Positions 24,118 to 32,078 of a DNA stretch of 34,926 nt are shown piece after piece (position 1 is the stretch's first letter; each line of letters begins with the position of its first letter). The position numbers and the translations under genes were made by a program. The notes under the pieces were generated by a model. That model was not told the origin of the DNA. It searched no databases and worked only from the letters and a program-made list of their open reading frames with translations. Where the stretch lies: assembly GCA_022826125.1 (NCBI GenBank), contig JAJDVM010000188.1, forward strand, positions 1-34,926, written 5' to 3'. This DNA is from Defluviicoccus sp. Its GTDB lineage: Bacteria > Pseudomonadota > Alphaproteobacteria > MPNO01.

Positions 24118-24723
24118 ATGAGCGATTCCAGCCAAGAGAACGGCTCGGCCTTGGAGCGGATTACGGATGCCTTGCATCCGTTCGTCAGCGCCGGGGTGGT
24201 GACCCTGCCGCGACTCATCATCGGCTCGCTGATCCTGTTCGGAATCGCGGTCAATTTCGCCAACGTCCTCGGCCGCTACCTGTTCCTCGCTCCCATAGTC
24301 TGGGCCGAGGAGATCATGATCTACTCGATGGTCTGGATGGTGTTCATCGGAGCGGTGCTGGTGAGTTGGGACGGCCATCACCTCAAGATGGACTTCTTCT
24401 CGATCATGCTGCCGTCGCCGTTCAAGGAGATCATGAATTTCACCGGCGTGGTGTGCTTTCTCCTCGTCGCCATCTTCGTGCTGCCGCAGACATTCACGGT
24501 GACCGAGCTCATGTTCCGGCTCGACCAGCGGAGCGTCGTCGCGGAGATCCCCATGGTGATCCCGCATTTCGCGATCCTGCTCGGCTTCATCATGATGTTC
24601 GTGGTGATCGTGTGGCGATTCAAGCGGCTGATACGCGGCGACCTCACCAGCGAGGTCGAAGACCTGGTCGCGGCGACCGAACAACAAGAGGACGTACCGC
24701 TCAACAGGGGAGCCTCCGGCTGA
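24118..24723 (+). CDS. TRAP transporter small permease, DctQ type
   Basis: A 201-residue inner-membrane protein with four hydrophobic segments (about 28-50, 65-84, 105-122 and 143-165) and a charged C-terminal tail (SEVEDLVAATEQQED). The second segment, WAEEIMIYSMVWMVFIGAVLVS, followed by GHHLKMDF, is the usual DctQ signature. It is paired with dctM 43 bases downstream. In contrast to the copy at 1506, no DctP-type binding-protein gene is adjacent: a TctC-type protein follows instead. It is divergent from the cysteine hydrolase operon and may share control with it. Confidence 0.88.
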   Translation: MSDSSQENGSALERITDALHPFVSAGVVTLPRLIIGSLILFGIAVNFANVLGRYLFLAPIVWAEEIMIYSMVWMVFIGAVLVSWDGHHLKMDFFSIMLPSPFKEIMNFTGVVCFLLVAIFVLPQTFTVTELMFRLDQRSVVAEIPMVIPHFAILLGFIMMFVVIVWRFKRLIRGDLTSEVEDLVAATEQQEDVPLNRGASG

Positions 24724-24766
24724 GCGCGGCGGGGAAACGCAGGACAGGGTTTCAGGGAGACAGGGT

Positions 24767-26041
24767 ATGGAGTGGGTGATGGTGCTGATGCCGGTCGGTC
24801 TTCTGATCCTCGGCTTCCCGATCTTCATCATCCTGCTCGCCACCTCGGCGATCATCCTCCTGTTCTTCATGCAGGTGCCGCTGACCGCGGTTCACCAGGT
24901 GATGTTCGGCAGCGTGGACAAGTTCGCGCTGATGGCGGTCCCGTTCTTCATCTTCGCCGGCGAGCTGATGGGCATGGGCGGAATCTCCCAGCGCATCATC
25001 GCCTGGGTGATGTCGGTGATCGGCGGGATGCGGGGCAGCCTGCCGCTGACCACGGTCGGAACCTGCACCATCTTCGGCGCGATCTCGGGGTCGAGCCCGG
25101 CCACGGTGGCCGCGGTCGGCCGGCTGATGTACCCGCCGCTGCGCGAGAAGGGCTACAACGAGAAATTCTCGACCGGCGTGCTGACCTCCTCCGGCGCCAT
25201 CGCCATCGTCATCCCGCCGTCGATCAGCATGATCCTCTACGGCGCGTCCGCCGAGCAGTCGGTGTCGCATCTGTTCATCGCCGGCATCTTTCCGGGCCTC
25301 CTGATGTCGCTGATGATGGGCGGCTACATCTACTGGTACGCCGCCCGCCGCGATATCCGCGAAGGCCGCCCCTTCGAGATGGGGGAATTCCTGCGGGCCA
25401 GCAAATCCGGCATCTGGGCGCTCGGCACGCCGGGGATCATCCTCGGCGGCATCTATGCCGGGGTCTTCTCGCCCACCGAGGCGGCGGGCATCGCCTGCGT
25501 CTACGCGATCCTCGTCACCAAGTTCATCTACGGGGACATCTCGTGGCGCGGGATCTGGGACGTCTCGATCAACTCGATGTATCTGACCGCGCAGGTGCTG
25601 ATCATCGTCGCCGGCGCGGGCGTGTTCTCGTGGCTGCTGACTGTCAGCGGCATCCCGCAGGCCGCGGTCGCCGCGATTCAGGCGCTTGAGGTCCCGCCCT
25701 GGGTCATCCTGATGATCATCAACGTGTTCCTGCTGATCGTCGGCTGCCTGCTCGACCCCGGATCGGCGATCCTGGTGCTGACCCCGCTGCTCGCACCGAT
25801 CGCGGCGGCACTCGGCGTCGACCTGGTGCATTTCGGCGTGATCATGACGGTGAACCTCGCCATCGGCATGTTCACGCCCCCCTTCGGGCTCAACATCTTC
25901 GTCGCCCAGGCGCTGTTCAAGGCGCCGTTGAAGAGCATCTATCCCGGGCTGGTGCCCTTTATCGTCATCAACATCATCGCGCTGGTGATCGTCACCTACG
26001 TGCCCGAGCTGTCGCTCTATCTGTTGAAGTTCCTGGGCTGA
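24767..26041 (+). CDS. TRAP transporter large permease, DctM type
   Basis: A 424-residue polytopic permease of normal DctM length, with about 11-12 membrane segments. Signatures: AVPFFIFAGELMGMGGISQRI around 55-75, TIFGAISGSSPATVAAVGRLMYPPL around 102-126, IVIPPSISMILYGASAEQSV near 145-164, FSPTEAAGIACVYAI near 235, and FTPPFGLNIFVAQALF near 366-382. These place it with DctM rather than TctA. It forms the transport unit with DctQ encoded just upstream; a periplasmic receptor must be supplied from elsewhere or be the divergent protein at 26189, which belongs to another transporter family. The DctM at 2031 is only a distant relative. Confidence 0.93.
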   Translation: MEWVMVLMPVGLLILGFPIFIILLATSAIILLFFMQVPLTAVHQVMFGSVDKFALMAVPFFIFAGELMGMGGISQRIIAWVMSVIGGMRGSLPLTTVGTCTIFGAISGSSPATVAAVGRLMYPPLREKGYNEKFSTGVLTSSGAIAIVIPPSISMILYGASAEQSVSHLFIAGIFPGLLMSLMMGGYIYWYAARRDIREGRPFEMGEFLRASKSGIWALGTPGIILGGIYAGVFSPTEAAGIACVYAILVTKFIYGDISWRGIWDVSINSMYLTAQVLIIVAGAGVFSWLLTVSGIPQAAVAAIQALEVPPWVILMIINVFLLIVGCLLDPGSAILVLTPLLAPIAAALGVDLVHFGVIMTVNLAIGMFTPPFGLNIFVAQALFKAPLKSIYPGLVPFIVINIIALVIVTYVPELSLYLLKFLG

Positions 26042-26065
26042 CCCGCGCATTCCGTGCCTGATGGG

Positions 26066-26097
26066 GCGGATCGGCGCTAGACCCCCGCCCGATCCGC
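26066..26097 (+). repeat. Stem-loop after the TRAP permease gene
   Basis: GCGGATCGG (26066-26074) is followed after 14 bases by its perfect complement CCGATCCGC (26089-26097), 25 bases past the dctM stop. A strong GC stem without a run of T after it is unlike a classical intrinsic terminator; it could end transcription with other factors or protect the 3' end of the permease mRNA. It separates the TRAP and TctC genes. Confidence 0.45.
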
Positions 26098-26188
26098 TCT
26101 CCAACTGCGCGAAAGTGTCGCGCTCTCTTCGCTTCTCCTGCCGGGCAGGCGCGGCTAGCATGACACGGTTCGAAACAGGAGGATCCGT

Positions 26189-27286
26189 ATGTCCTTGAAT
26201 AACAGCTCCCTCCGGCATGTGGCGGCCGGAATCGGAGCGGTTCTGGCCGCCGCTCTGCCGATGTCGGCGTCGGCCGACATGTCCGGCAAGACAGTCCAAT
26301 GGGTCATCCCGTTCTCCGAGACCGGCGGTTCGGCCAAATGGGCCAACTTCTTCGCGCCGCTGCTGAGCGAAGCGCTGCCGGGCAAGCCTACCGTGGTGGT
26401 GAAGTTCATGCCCGGCGCCGGATCGACGAAGGGCGCGAACTGGTTCCAGCGGCAGAAGCACAAGGACGGCACGCTGCTGTTCGGGTCCTCCGGTTCGACC
26501 CAGTTTCCCTACCTTCTCGGCGACCCCAGGGTGCGCTACGAGTACAAGGACTGGAACCCCGTCATGGCGACGGGTACCGGCGGCGTCGCCTATCTGGACA
26601 AGAAGAGCGGCGCCAGGTTCGACGGGACCGCCAACAAGCTGAAGGACATCGAGTTCATCTACGGTTCGCAGGGCGCAACCCGGCTCGACCTGGTACCTCT
26701 TCTCGCCTGGCGGATGCTGGGCATGAAGGTCGAGCCCGTCTTCGGCATCAAGGGGCGTGGCGACGGCCGCCTGATGTTCGAGCGCGGCGAGGCCAATATC
26801 GACTACCAGACCTCCTCGGCCTACCTCTCCGGGTCGATGCCGCTGGTCAAGGCGGGCACGGCGGTTCCGATGATGTCGTGGGGCGCGCTGGATGCGAACG
26901 GCAATATCGTCCGCGATCCGACCTTCCCCGACATCGCCACTTTCAAGGAAGTCTGCGAAGCGACGGCCGGCTGCGAGACCAAAGGCGATGCGTGGGACGC
27001 GTGGAAGGCTTTCTTCGTCGCCGGTTTCCCCTCGCAGAAGATCGCGTTCCTGCCGCGCGGCACGCCCAAGGACGTGATCGACACCTATGTAAAGGCGTTC
27101 GCCAAGGTGAAGGCGCGGCCGGACTTCGCGAAGATTTCGGCGAAGAGGGTCGGCAAGTACCCCATGTTCGTGGGCGCGGGCGCCAAGGCCGCTCTGGGCA
27201 CCGCTACTTCCGTGCCCGACAAGGCGAAGGCTTTCGTGACCGGCTGGCTCAAGGAAGCCTATGGCGTCTCGCTCAAGAAGAAGTGA
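26189..27286 (+). CDS. Tripartite tricarboxylate transporter substrate-binding protein, TctC family
   Basis: A 365-residue periplasmic binding protein. Residues 1-30 are a Sec signal peptide ending SASADM. The mature protein begins KTVQWVIPFSETGGSAKWANFFAPLL, where the family's usual P-x-x-x-GG loop is recognisable, continues with FMPGAGSTKGANW and RYEYKDWNPV, and ends with FLPRGTPKDVIDTYVKAFAKV, all TctC-like. It is longer than most TctC proteins (about 325), with an insert around 235-270 containing two cysteines (VCEATAGCE) that could form a disulfide. AGGAGG precedes the ATG. It supplies ligand, probably a carboxylate, to the TctAB permease encoded next. Confidence 0.85.
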   Translation: MSLNNSSLRHVAAGIGAVLAAALPMSASADMSGKTVQWVIPFSETGGSAKWANFFAPLLSEALPGKPTVVVKFMPGAGSTKGANWFQRQKHKDGTLLFGSSGSTQFPYLLGDPRVRYEYKDWNPVMATGTGGVAYLDKKSGARFDGTANKLKDIEFIYGSQGATRLDLVPLLAWRMLGMKVEPVFGIKGRGDGRLMFERGEANIDYQTSSAYLSGSMPLVKAGTAVPMMSWGALDANGNIVRDPTFPDIATFKEVCEATAGCETKGDAWDAWKAFFVAGFPSQKIAFLPRGTPKDVIDTYVKAFAKVKARPDFAKISAKRVGKYPMFVGAGAKAALGTATSVPDKAKAFVTGWLKEAYGVSLKKK

Positions 27287-27374
27287 CGACCTTGTCTTTC
27301 GCACCGCCTGAACGCCGTCGCGGGGTGCCGCCCATCTAGCGGGAGAGCGTTAACAGGCTGGAGGAGGGGCTTCG

Positions 27375-29405
27375 ATGGATCTTCTGACCGCGGCGCTGCC
27401 GGCGCTGGGCGAAGCCGCGAACCTGATCTTCCAGCCGGTCGTTCTCGGATATCTCGTCCTCGGCGTGGTGATGGGCCTCGCGATCGGCGTCTTCCCGGGA
27501 CTCGGGGGGATCGCGGGGCTCTCTCTGCTGCTGCCTTTCATGTTCGGGATGGAGCCGGTTCTCGGCCTCGCGCTGATGATCGGCATGGTGGCGGTGGTCC
27601 CGACGTCGGATACCTTCGCGTCGGTCCTGATGGGCATCCCCGGCTCGTCGGCGTCGCAGGCGACGGTGCTCGACGGTTTTCCCCTGGCGCGGAAAGGAGA
27701 GGCCGCACGCGCGCTGTCCGCGGCCTTCTCGTCGTCGCTTTTCGGCGGTCTGGTCGGCGCGACCTTCCTGACCTTCTTCATCCTCGCGGCACGGCCGCTG
27801 GTCCTCGCCTTCGGACTGCCGGAAATGCTGATGGTGACGATCCTCGGCCTTTCCATGGTGGCTATCCTTGCCGGGCGGATCGCGCTCAAGGGGCTGGCGG
27901 CGGCCGGGCTCGGGCTGATGGTGGGAACCATCGGCGAGGCTGACGCGGGCGGAAGCCTGCGCATGGCGACCTACGACATCCCCTATCTGACCGACGGGCT
28001 CAAGCTGGTGATCGTCGGCCTCGGTATTTTCGCCATCCCCGAGATCGTTTCCCTGCTGCGCCAGGACAAGTCCATTTCCAGTACCGCGACGCTCGGCGGC
28101 GGATGGCTGGACGGCGTGCGGGACTGGTTCGCCAATATCTGGCTCTCGGTTCGCTGCTCCATGATCGGCGTCGCGGTCGGGGTGATCCCCGGTCTGGGGG
28201 GATCGGTCGTCGACTGGATCGCCTACGGCCACGCCGTGCAGACCACGAAGGACAAGTCGCAGTTCGGCAAGGGCGAGATCCGGGGGATCGTCGGGCCGGA
28301 AAGCTCCAACAACGCCAAGGAAGGCGGCGGGCTGGTGCCCACGCTGCTGTTCGGCATTCCGGGCTCGGGCTCCATGGCGGTGTTCATCGGCGCGGTGGCG
28401 TTGCTGGGCTCCGGCGATATCGAAGTCGGCCCGTCGATGCTGAAGAACAATCTCGATATCACCTATTCCATCGTCTGGTTGCTGGCGCTGGCGAATGTCG
28501 TGGGCACCCTGCTTTGCATCGCCGCCTCGGGCGGGATCGCGCGGCTCACGACCATCCGCTTCACGCTGGTGGCGCCGTTCCTGTTCATGCTGATTGCCTT
28601 CGCGGCGTTCCAGTCGGGTCAGGATCTTTTCGATCTGGTGGCGCTCTTCGCGATCGGCCTCATCGGAATCTTCCTCCGCCGCTTCGACTGGTCGCGGCCG
28701 GCGTTCCTGATCGGTTTCGTCCTGTCGAACCCGGCCGAGACCTTCACCAATCAGGCCTACCAGATCGCGGCAAGCCGGTTCCGCAGGGGTTTCGAGGAAG
28801 GCATCGACTACATCTTCAGCCCGATCGTCATCGTCCTGATCGTCGTGACAATCGTCTCGATCTTCTTCGGCATCCGCCAGGCGAAGTCGATCCAGGCCGA
28901 GGGCGACGTCCAGTCGGGCTCGAAACGCGCGCCGCTGATCTTCCTTTTGCTGTTCACCGCCTATCTGGTGATCGCGGTCGTCGACGCCTCGACGATCCCG
29001 GACGACGTCTTTACCGACAAGGTGTTTCCGCTGACGATCGGCAGCATCTCGGTGGTGTGCTGCCTCTACCTGCTTTTCCGGATGATGATCCGGCCGGAGA
29101 CGGACACGATATTCGCCGACAAGGAGGTCGCCGGCGAAGACGCCGAGGCGGGCCGCGGGCTGTGGTCCACGCTCGCGTGGTTCGCCGGGCTTCTGGTGCT
29201 CAGCGCCCTGTTCGGCTTCATCATCGCGCTGGCGCTCTTCCTTCTCGCCTTCTTCCGGGTTCGGGCAGGTCTGGAATGGGTGTGGTCGGCGATCCTGACC
29301 GCCGCGGGAATCGCCTTCATGTGCCTCGTCGCCGGGCTGCTCAACCGGGATTTCCCGCCGGGCCTGCTGCAGTCCCTCGTCGAGCTTCCCTGGCCGCTGA
29401 CGTAG
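27375..29405 (+). CDS. Tripartite tricarboxylate transporter permease, natural TctA-TctB fusion
   Basis: A 676-residue membrane protein; TctA alone is about 500. Residues 1-505 are TctA with its two inverted halves: GVFPGLGG (38-45), then GVIPGLGGSVVDWIAYGHA (269-287) and GPESSNNAKEGG (308-319), and about 11-12 membrane segments. Residues 515-676 hold four more hydrophobic segments with FTDKVFPLTIG near 546 and NRDFPPGLLQ near 657, the layout of the small subunit TctB, which is a separate gene in classical tctCBA operons. No separate tctB is nearby, so the fusion supplies it. GGAGGAGG precedes ATG 27375. It works with the TctC protein 88 bases upstream, and probably imports a di- or tricarboxylate or aromatic acid. 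Confidence 0.88.
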   Translation: MDLLTAALPALGEAANLIFQPVVLGYLVLGVVMGLAIGVFPGLGGIAGLSLLLPFMFGMEPVLGLALMIGMVAVVPTSDTFASVLMGIPGSSASQATVLDGFPLARKGEAARALSAAFSSSLFGGLVGATFLTFFILAARPLVLAFGLPEMLMVTILGLSMVAILAGRIALKGLAAAGLGLMVGTIGEADAGGSLRMATYDIPYLTDGLKLVIVGLGIFAIPEIVSLLRQDKSISSTATLGGGWLDGVRDWFANIWLSVRCSMIGVAVGVIPGLGGSVVDWIAYGHAVQTTKDKSQFGKGEIRGIVGPESSNNAKEGGGLVPTLLFGIPGSGSMAVFIGAVALLGSGDIEVGPSMLKNNLDITYSIVWLLALANVVGTLLCIAASGGIARLTTIRFTLVAPFLFMLIAFAAFQSGQDLFDLVALFAIGLIGIFLRRFDWSRPAFLIGFVLSNPAETFTNQAYQIAASRFRRGFEEGIDYIFSPIVIVLIVVTIVSIFFGIRQAKSIQAEGDVQSGSKRAPLIFLLLFTAYLVIAVVDASTIPDDVFTDKVFPLTIGSISVVCCLYLLFRMMIRPETDTIFADKEVAGEDAEAGRGLWSTLAWFAGLLVLSALFGFIIALALFLLAFFRVRAGLEWVWSAILTAAGIAFMCLVAGLLNRDFPPGLLQSLVELPWPLT

Positions 29406-29654
29406 GCGGCGGGCGGAGCCGCCCCAGGCGCAATGGGGCGATGCGGGCGGTCCCGCCGAACTGTCTGGCCGCTTTCACTCCCGCACGGGCGTTGCCATCG
29501 GAAGTGGTTCGGAGTCATGCTGGCGCTTGACCGCACCCTCCGGCCTGTGCTCCGGCTTGAGGTCGGCACCGTCGAACCGGGCTGCTGCGGCGTGGCCGGC
29601 GCCTTCCGGTGGGAGGCGGCGAACGACGAGATAGCGATGGCGACAGGCGCTCCA

Positions 29655-30233
29655 ATGAACCGGTCCCGCCCATTCCTGGCCGTGGTGTTCCTGGTGGCGC
29701 TGTCGTTGGCACAAGCGGCTTACGGACAGTCAGGCGAGCGTTCGGAAATTCCCGACCAGGTGCGCGCCTACGCCCTTTGGGAGCGGGGCTACGTATTGCA
29801 CCTCAGCGGCCGATACCGGGAAGCGGTCGACAGCTTCCGCGAGTCCATCGAGATTCTGCCCACCGCCGAGGGGCACACGTTTCTGGGCTGGTCTCTCAGC
29901 ATGCTCGGGCATCTCGAAGAAGCCGTCGCCGAATGCCACAAGGCCATCGCGCTCGATCCGGACTATGGCAATCCCTACAACGATATCGGGGTGTACCTGA
30001 TCGATCTCGGTCGCCCGGTCGAGGCGATCCCGTGGCTGGAGAAGGCGATCTCCGCCAAGCGTTACTGCTGCTACCAGTTCCCCCACTACAACCTCGGTCG
30101 CGTGCGTTTGGTGCAGGGGAACTTCGACGCGGCGAGACGTTCCTTCGAACGGGCCTTGCGGCACGATCCCGACTATCTGCCCGCGCGAGTGGCCCTCGAA
30201 GTCCTCGACGCGGAAATCGGAAAACCGCTATAG
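29655..30233 (+). CDS. Secreted tetratricopeptide-repeat protein
   Basis: A 192-residue protein from ATG 29655, which gives a clean signal peptide (MNRSRP, hydrophobic core, AAYGQS cleavage region near residue 25); upstream in-frame starts add unrelated sequence. The rest is about four TPR units (approximately 38-71, 72-105, 106-139 and 142-175), for example ALWERGYVLHLSGRYREAVDSF, HTFLGWSLSMLGHLEEAV and NLGRVRLVQGNFDAARRSFERAL. TPRs form superhelical protein-binding surfaces; the partner is unknown. It stands alone on the plus strand after 249 bases in which I see only a GC hairpin (around 29406-29424) and no gene, and it converges with the AOR gene. Confidence 0.8.
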   Translation: MNRSRPFLAVVFLVALSLAQAAYGQSGERSEIPDQVRAYALWERGYVLHLSGRYREAVDSFRESIEILPTAEGHTFLGWSLSMLGHLEEAVAECHKAIALDPDYGNPYNDIGVYLIDLGRPVEAIPWLEKAISAKRYCCYQFPHYNLGRVRLVQGNFDAARRSFERALRHDPDYLPARVALEVLDAEIGKPL

Positions 30234-30273
30234 CCGACCGGATTCGACAAACGGTCCCCGCGCGCCTCAGGGC

Positions 30274-31995
30274 TCAGGCGAGCGCGTCGGCCAGCAGCTT
30301 GCGGACGTGCTCGTTGACTTCCCGGCTGCGGTGGCGGGCGATCTTGCCCGACGGGTGCAGCGGCTCGTCGTAGAAGAAGTCGGGAAGCTCGTCGTCCTCG
30401 TCGGTGAAGCCGGCCTGGCGGTTGAACTCCCACTCGTCGCGCAGGGTCTCGTGGCCGAGCCGCCGGTAGAACGATTCGTCCAGGTCGGTGCCGTGCGCGT
30501 CGTTGAGCGCGTTGACCATGAAATCGATGTTCTCGTTGGTCACGGTGCGCCCGAACACGCAGAGCCCCAGCGAATCCGCGGTCGCGCAAAGCGTCTGCAC
30601 GTCGAAGCTCGCCTCGGTCAGCTCCTCGGTCGTCTTGCCGTCGCAGACGAAGGCCGGGATGTTGCCGGTGGTGTGGTCGGCGCCCTGGGCCGTGACCATC
30701 ATCGAGATGCCCGTGACTTCGATGACGCGCGGGTCGTAGGCGCTGATCCCCTGCTTCTTGATTACCGGGACGCGGGCGACCTTGTAGTGTTCGCCGACCC
30801 TGGCGGTTCCCTGGGCGAAGATCTTGCCGCGCTCGGTTCCGTTCCGGATGTCCTCCAGCACGTCGGCCATGAAGGCGGGGTCGCCGAACTCGCCGAGACC
30901 GGCCTCCATCAGCACCCCGATGGTGGCGCCGATCTCGATGGAATCGACGCCGAGATCGTTGGCGATGTGGTTGAGCCTCGCGACGTCGTCCGGGTCTTCC
31001 AACCCGCAGTTGGTCCCCATCAGGCCGAGGGTCTCGTATTCGAGCGGCGAGACGATTTCCTCGCCCTCTGGCCCGGCGTAGATGTTCGAGCAGCGGATCA
31101 TGCAACCCGGCATGCAGGCATGGGTCGGCTCGCCGCCGCGCGCGAGATTGCGCTCGCGGATGTGCTCGCCGCCGAGCTTGAAGGTCTCCTTCTCCTTGTC
31201 GACCAGCTGGCCGGAGGAGAAATTGCGCGTCGGCAGCCCGCCGATGGTGTTGGTGAAGTCGCCCACCATGGCGGTGCCGAGGTTGCGCAGCGCGTTGATC
31301 GCCGCATCGGCGTCCAGCATCTTGTTGTAGTCGCGGACCGAGCCCATCAGCTTCTTGCGGTCGTGGAAGCTCGGCATCCTGTCGCGGTCGACGACGATCG
31401 CCTTGACCTTCTTGCTCCCCATCACCGCGCCGACGCCGCCGCGCGCCGCGATACGGACCGGCCGGCCCTCGGGATCGGTGAAGGAGATGCCGGCGATCAG
31501 CCCCATATACTCGCCGACCGGCCCGCACAGGCCGACGCTCACCTTGTCGCCGTATTTCTCGAGCAGCAGCTTCGCCGCCTCGATATTGCCCTTCCCCACA
31601 TAGGGTTCGGCGTCCTCGAAGGTGATCTCGCCGTCCTTGTGGATGTAGATCACCGTCCACTCATCCGACGCGCCGTAGAGATTCAACCCAGCGATCTCCA
31701 GCTGACCCAGGGCGAAGGCGAAGGTGCCGCCGGAATTGGCCTCCTTGACGCCGCCGGTGAGCGGGCTCTTGCAGCCGATGGAGAGCCGGTTGGCGTTGGA
31801 GAAGTTGGAGCCCGCGAACGGACCGGCGGAGAAGATCAGCGGGTTTTCCGGAGACAGCGGGTCCACCCTGGCCGCGCCTTTCTCCAGCAGCGTCCTGGCG
31901 ATGAGGTGGCGGCCGGCACGGACGATCGCCTCGCCGTGCAGCTCCTCGGTCTCGATCGACCGGTCGCCGAGGTCGATATGAAGGTATTTTCTCAT
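30274..31995 (-). CDS. Aldehyde ferredoxin oxidoreductase family tungsten enzyme
   Basis: A 573-residue member of the AOR family, which binds a tungsten or molybdenum bis-pterin and one [4Fe-4S] cluster. The N-terminal domain shows GPFAGSNFSNANRLSIGCKSPLTGG (57-82) and the conserved RGGVGAVMGSKKVKAI (185-200). Cluster cysteines are Cys294, Cys298 and Cys302 (CMPGCMIRC) and Cys479 (LGLCVFG). The C-x3-C-x3-C spacing and following SNIY recall YdhV-like members more than the archaeal CxxCxxxC enzyme. The family oxidises aldehydes or reduces activated acids with ferredoxin. The ATG at 31995 has GATGAGG upstream. The acyl-CoA ligase gene lies 83 bases upstream on the same strand, so an acid-aldehyde link is plausible. 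No ferredoxin gene is visible. Confidence 0.9.
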   Translation of the reverse strand: MRKYLHIDLGDRSIETEELHGEAIVRAGRHLIARTLLEKGAARVDPLSPENPLIFSAGPFAGSNFSNANRLSIGCKSPLTGGVKEANSGGTFAFALGQLEIAGLNLYGASDEWTVIYIHKDGEITFEDAEPYVGKGNIEAAKLLLEKYGDKVSVGLCGPVGEYMGLIAGISFTDPEGRPVRIAARGGVGAVMGSKKVKAIVVDRDRMPSFHDRKKLMGSVRDYNKMLDADAAINALRNLGTAMVGDFTNTIGGLPTRNFSSGQLVDKEKETFKLGGEHIRERNLARGGEPTHACMPGCMIRCSNIYAGPEGEEIVSPLEYETLGLMGTNCGLEDPDDVARLNHIANDLGVDSIEIGATIGVLMEAGLGEFGDPAFMADVLEDIRNGTERGKIFAQGTARVGEHYKVARVPVIKKQGISAYDPRVIEVTGISMMVTAQGADHTTGNIPAFVCDGKTTEELTEASFDVQTLCATADSLGLCVFGRTVTNENIDFMVNALNDAHGTDLDESFYRRLGHETLRDEWEFNRQAGFTDEDDELPDFFYDEPLHPSGKIARHRSREVNEHVRKLLADALA

Positions 31996-32078
31996 TATGT
32001 CCTCATCTCCGGGTCACACAGGAACGTTTGCCATATTGTGGGATTTTCCCCGTCGTGTACCAGTTCTTTTGCCGCCGC

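Noticed and set aside
24752-27304. Long minus-strand open frame (about 850 codons)
   Set aside because: It is antisense to DctM and TctC; composition is His/Asp/Arg-rich without recognisable structure.
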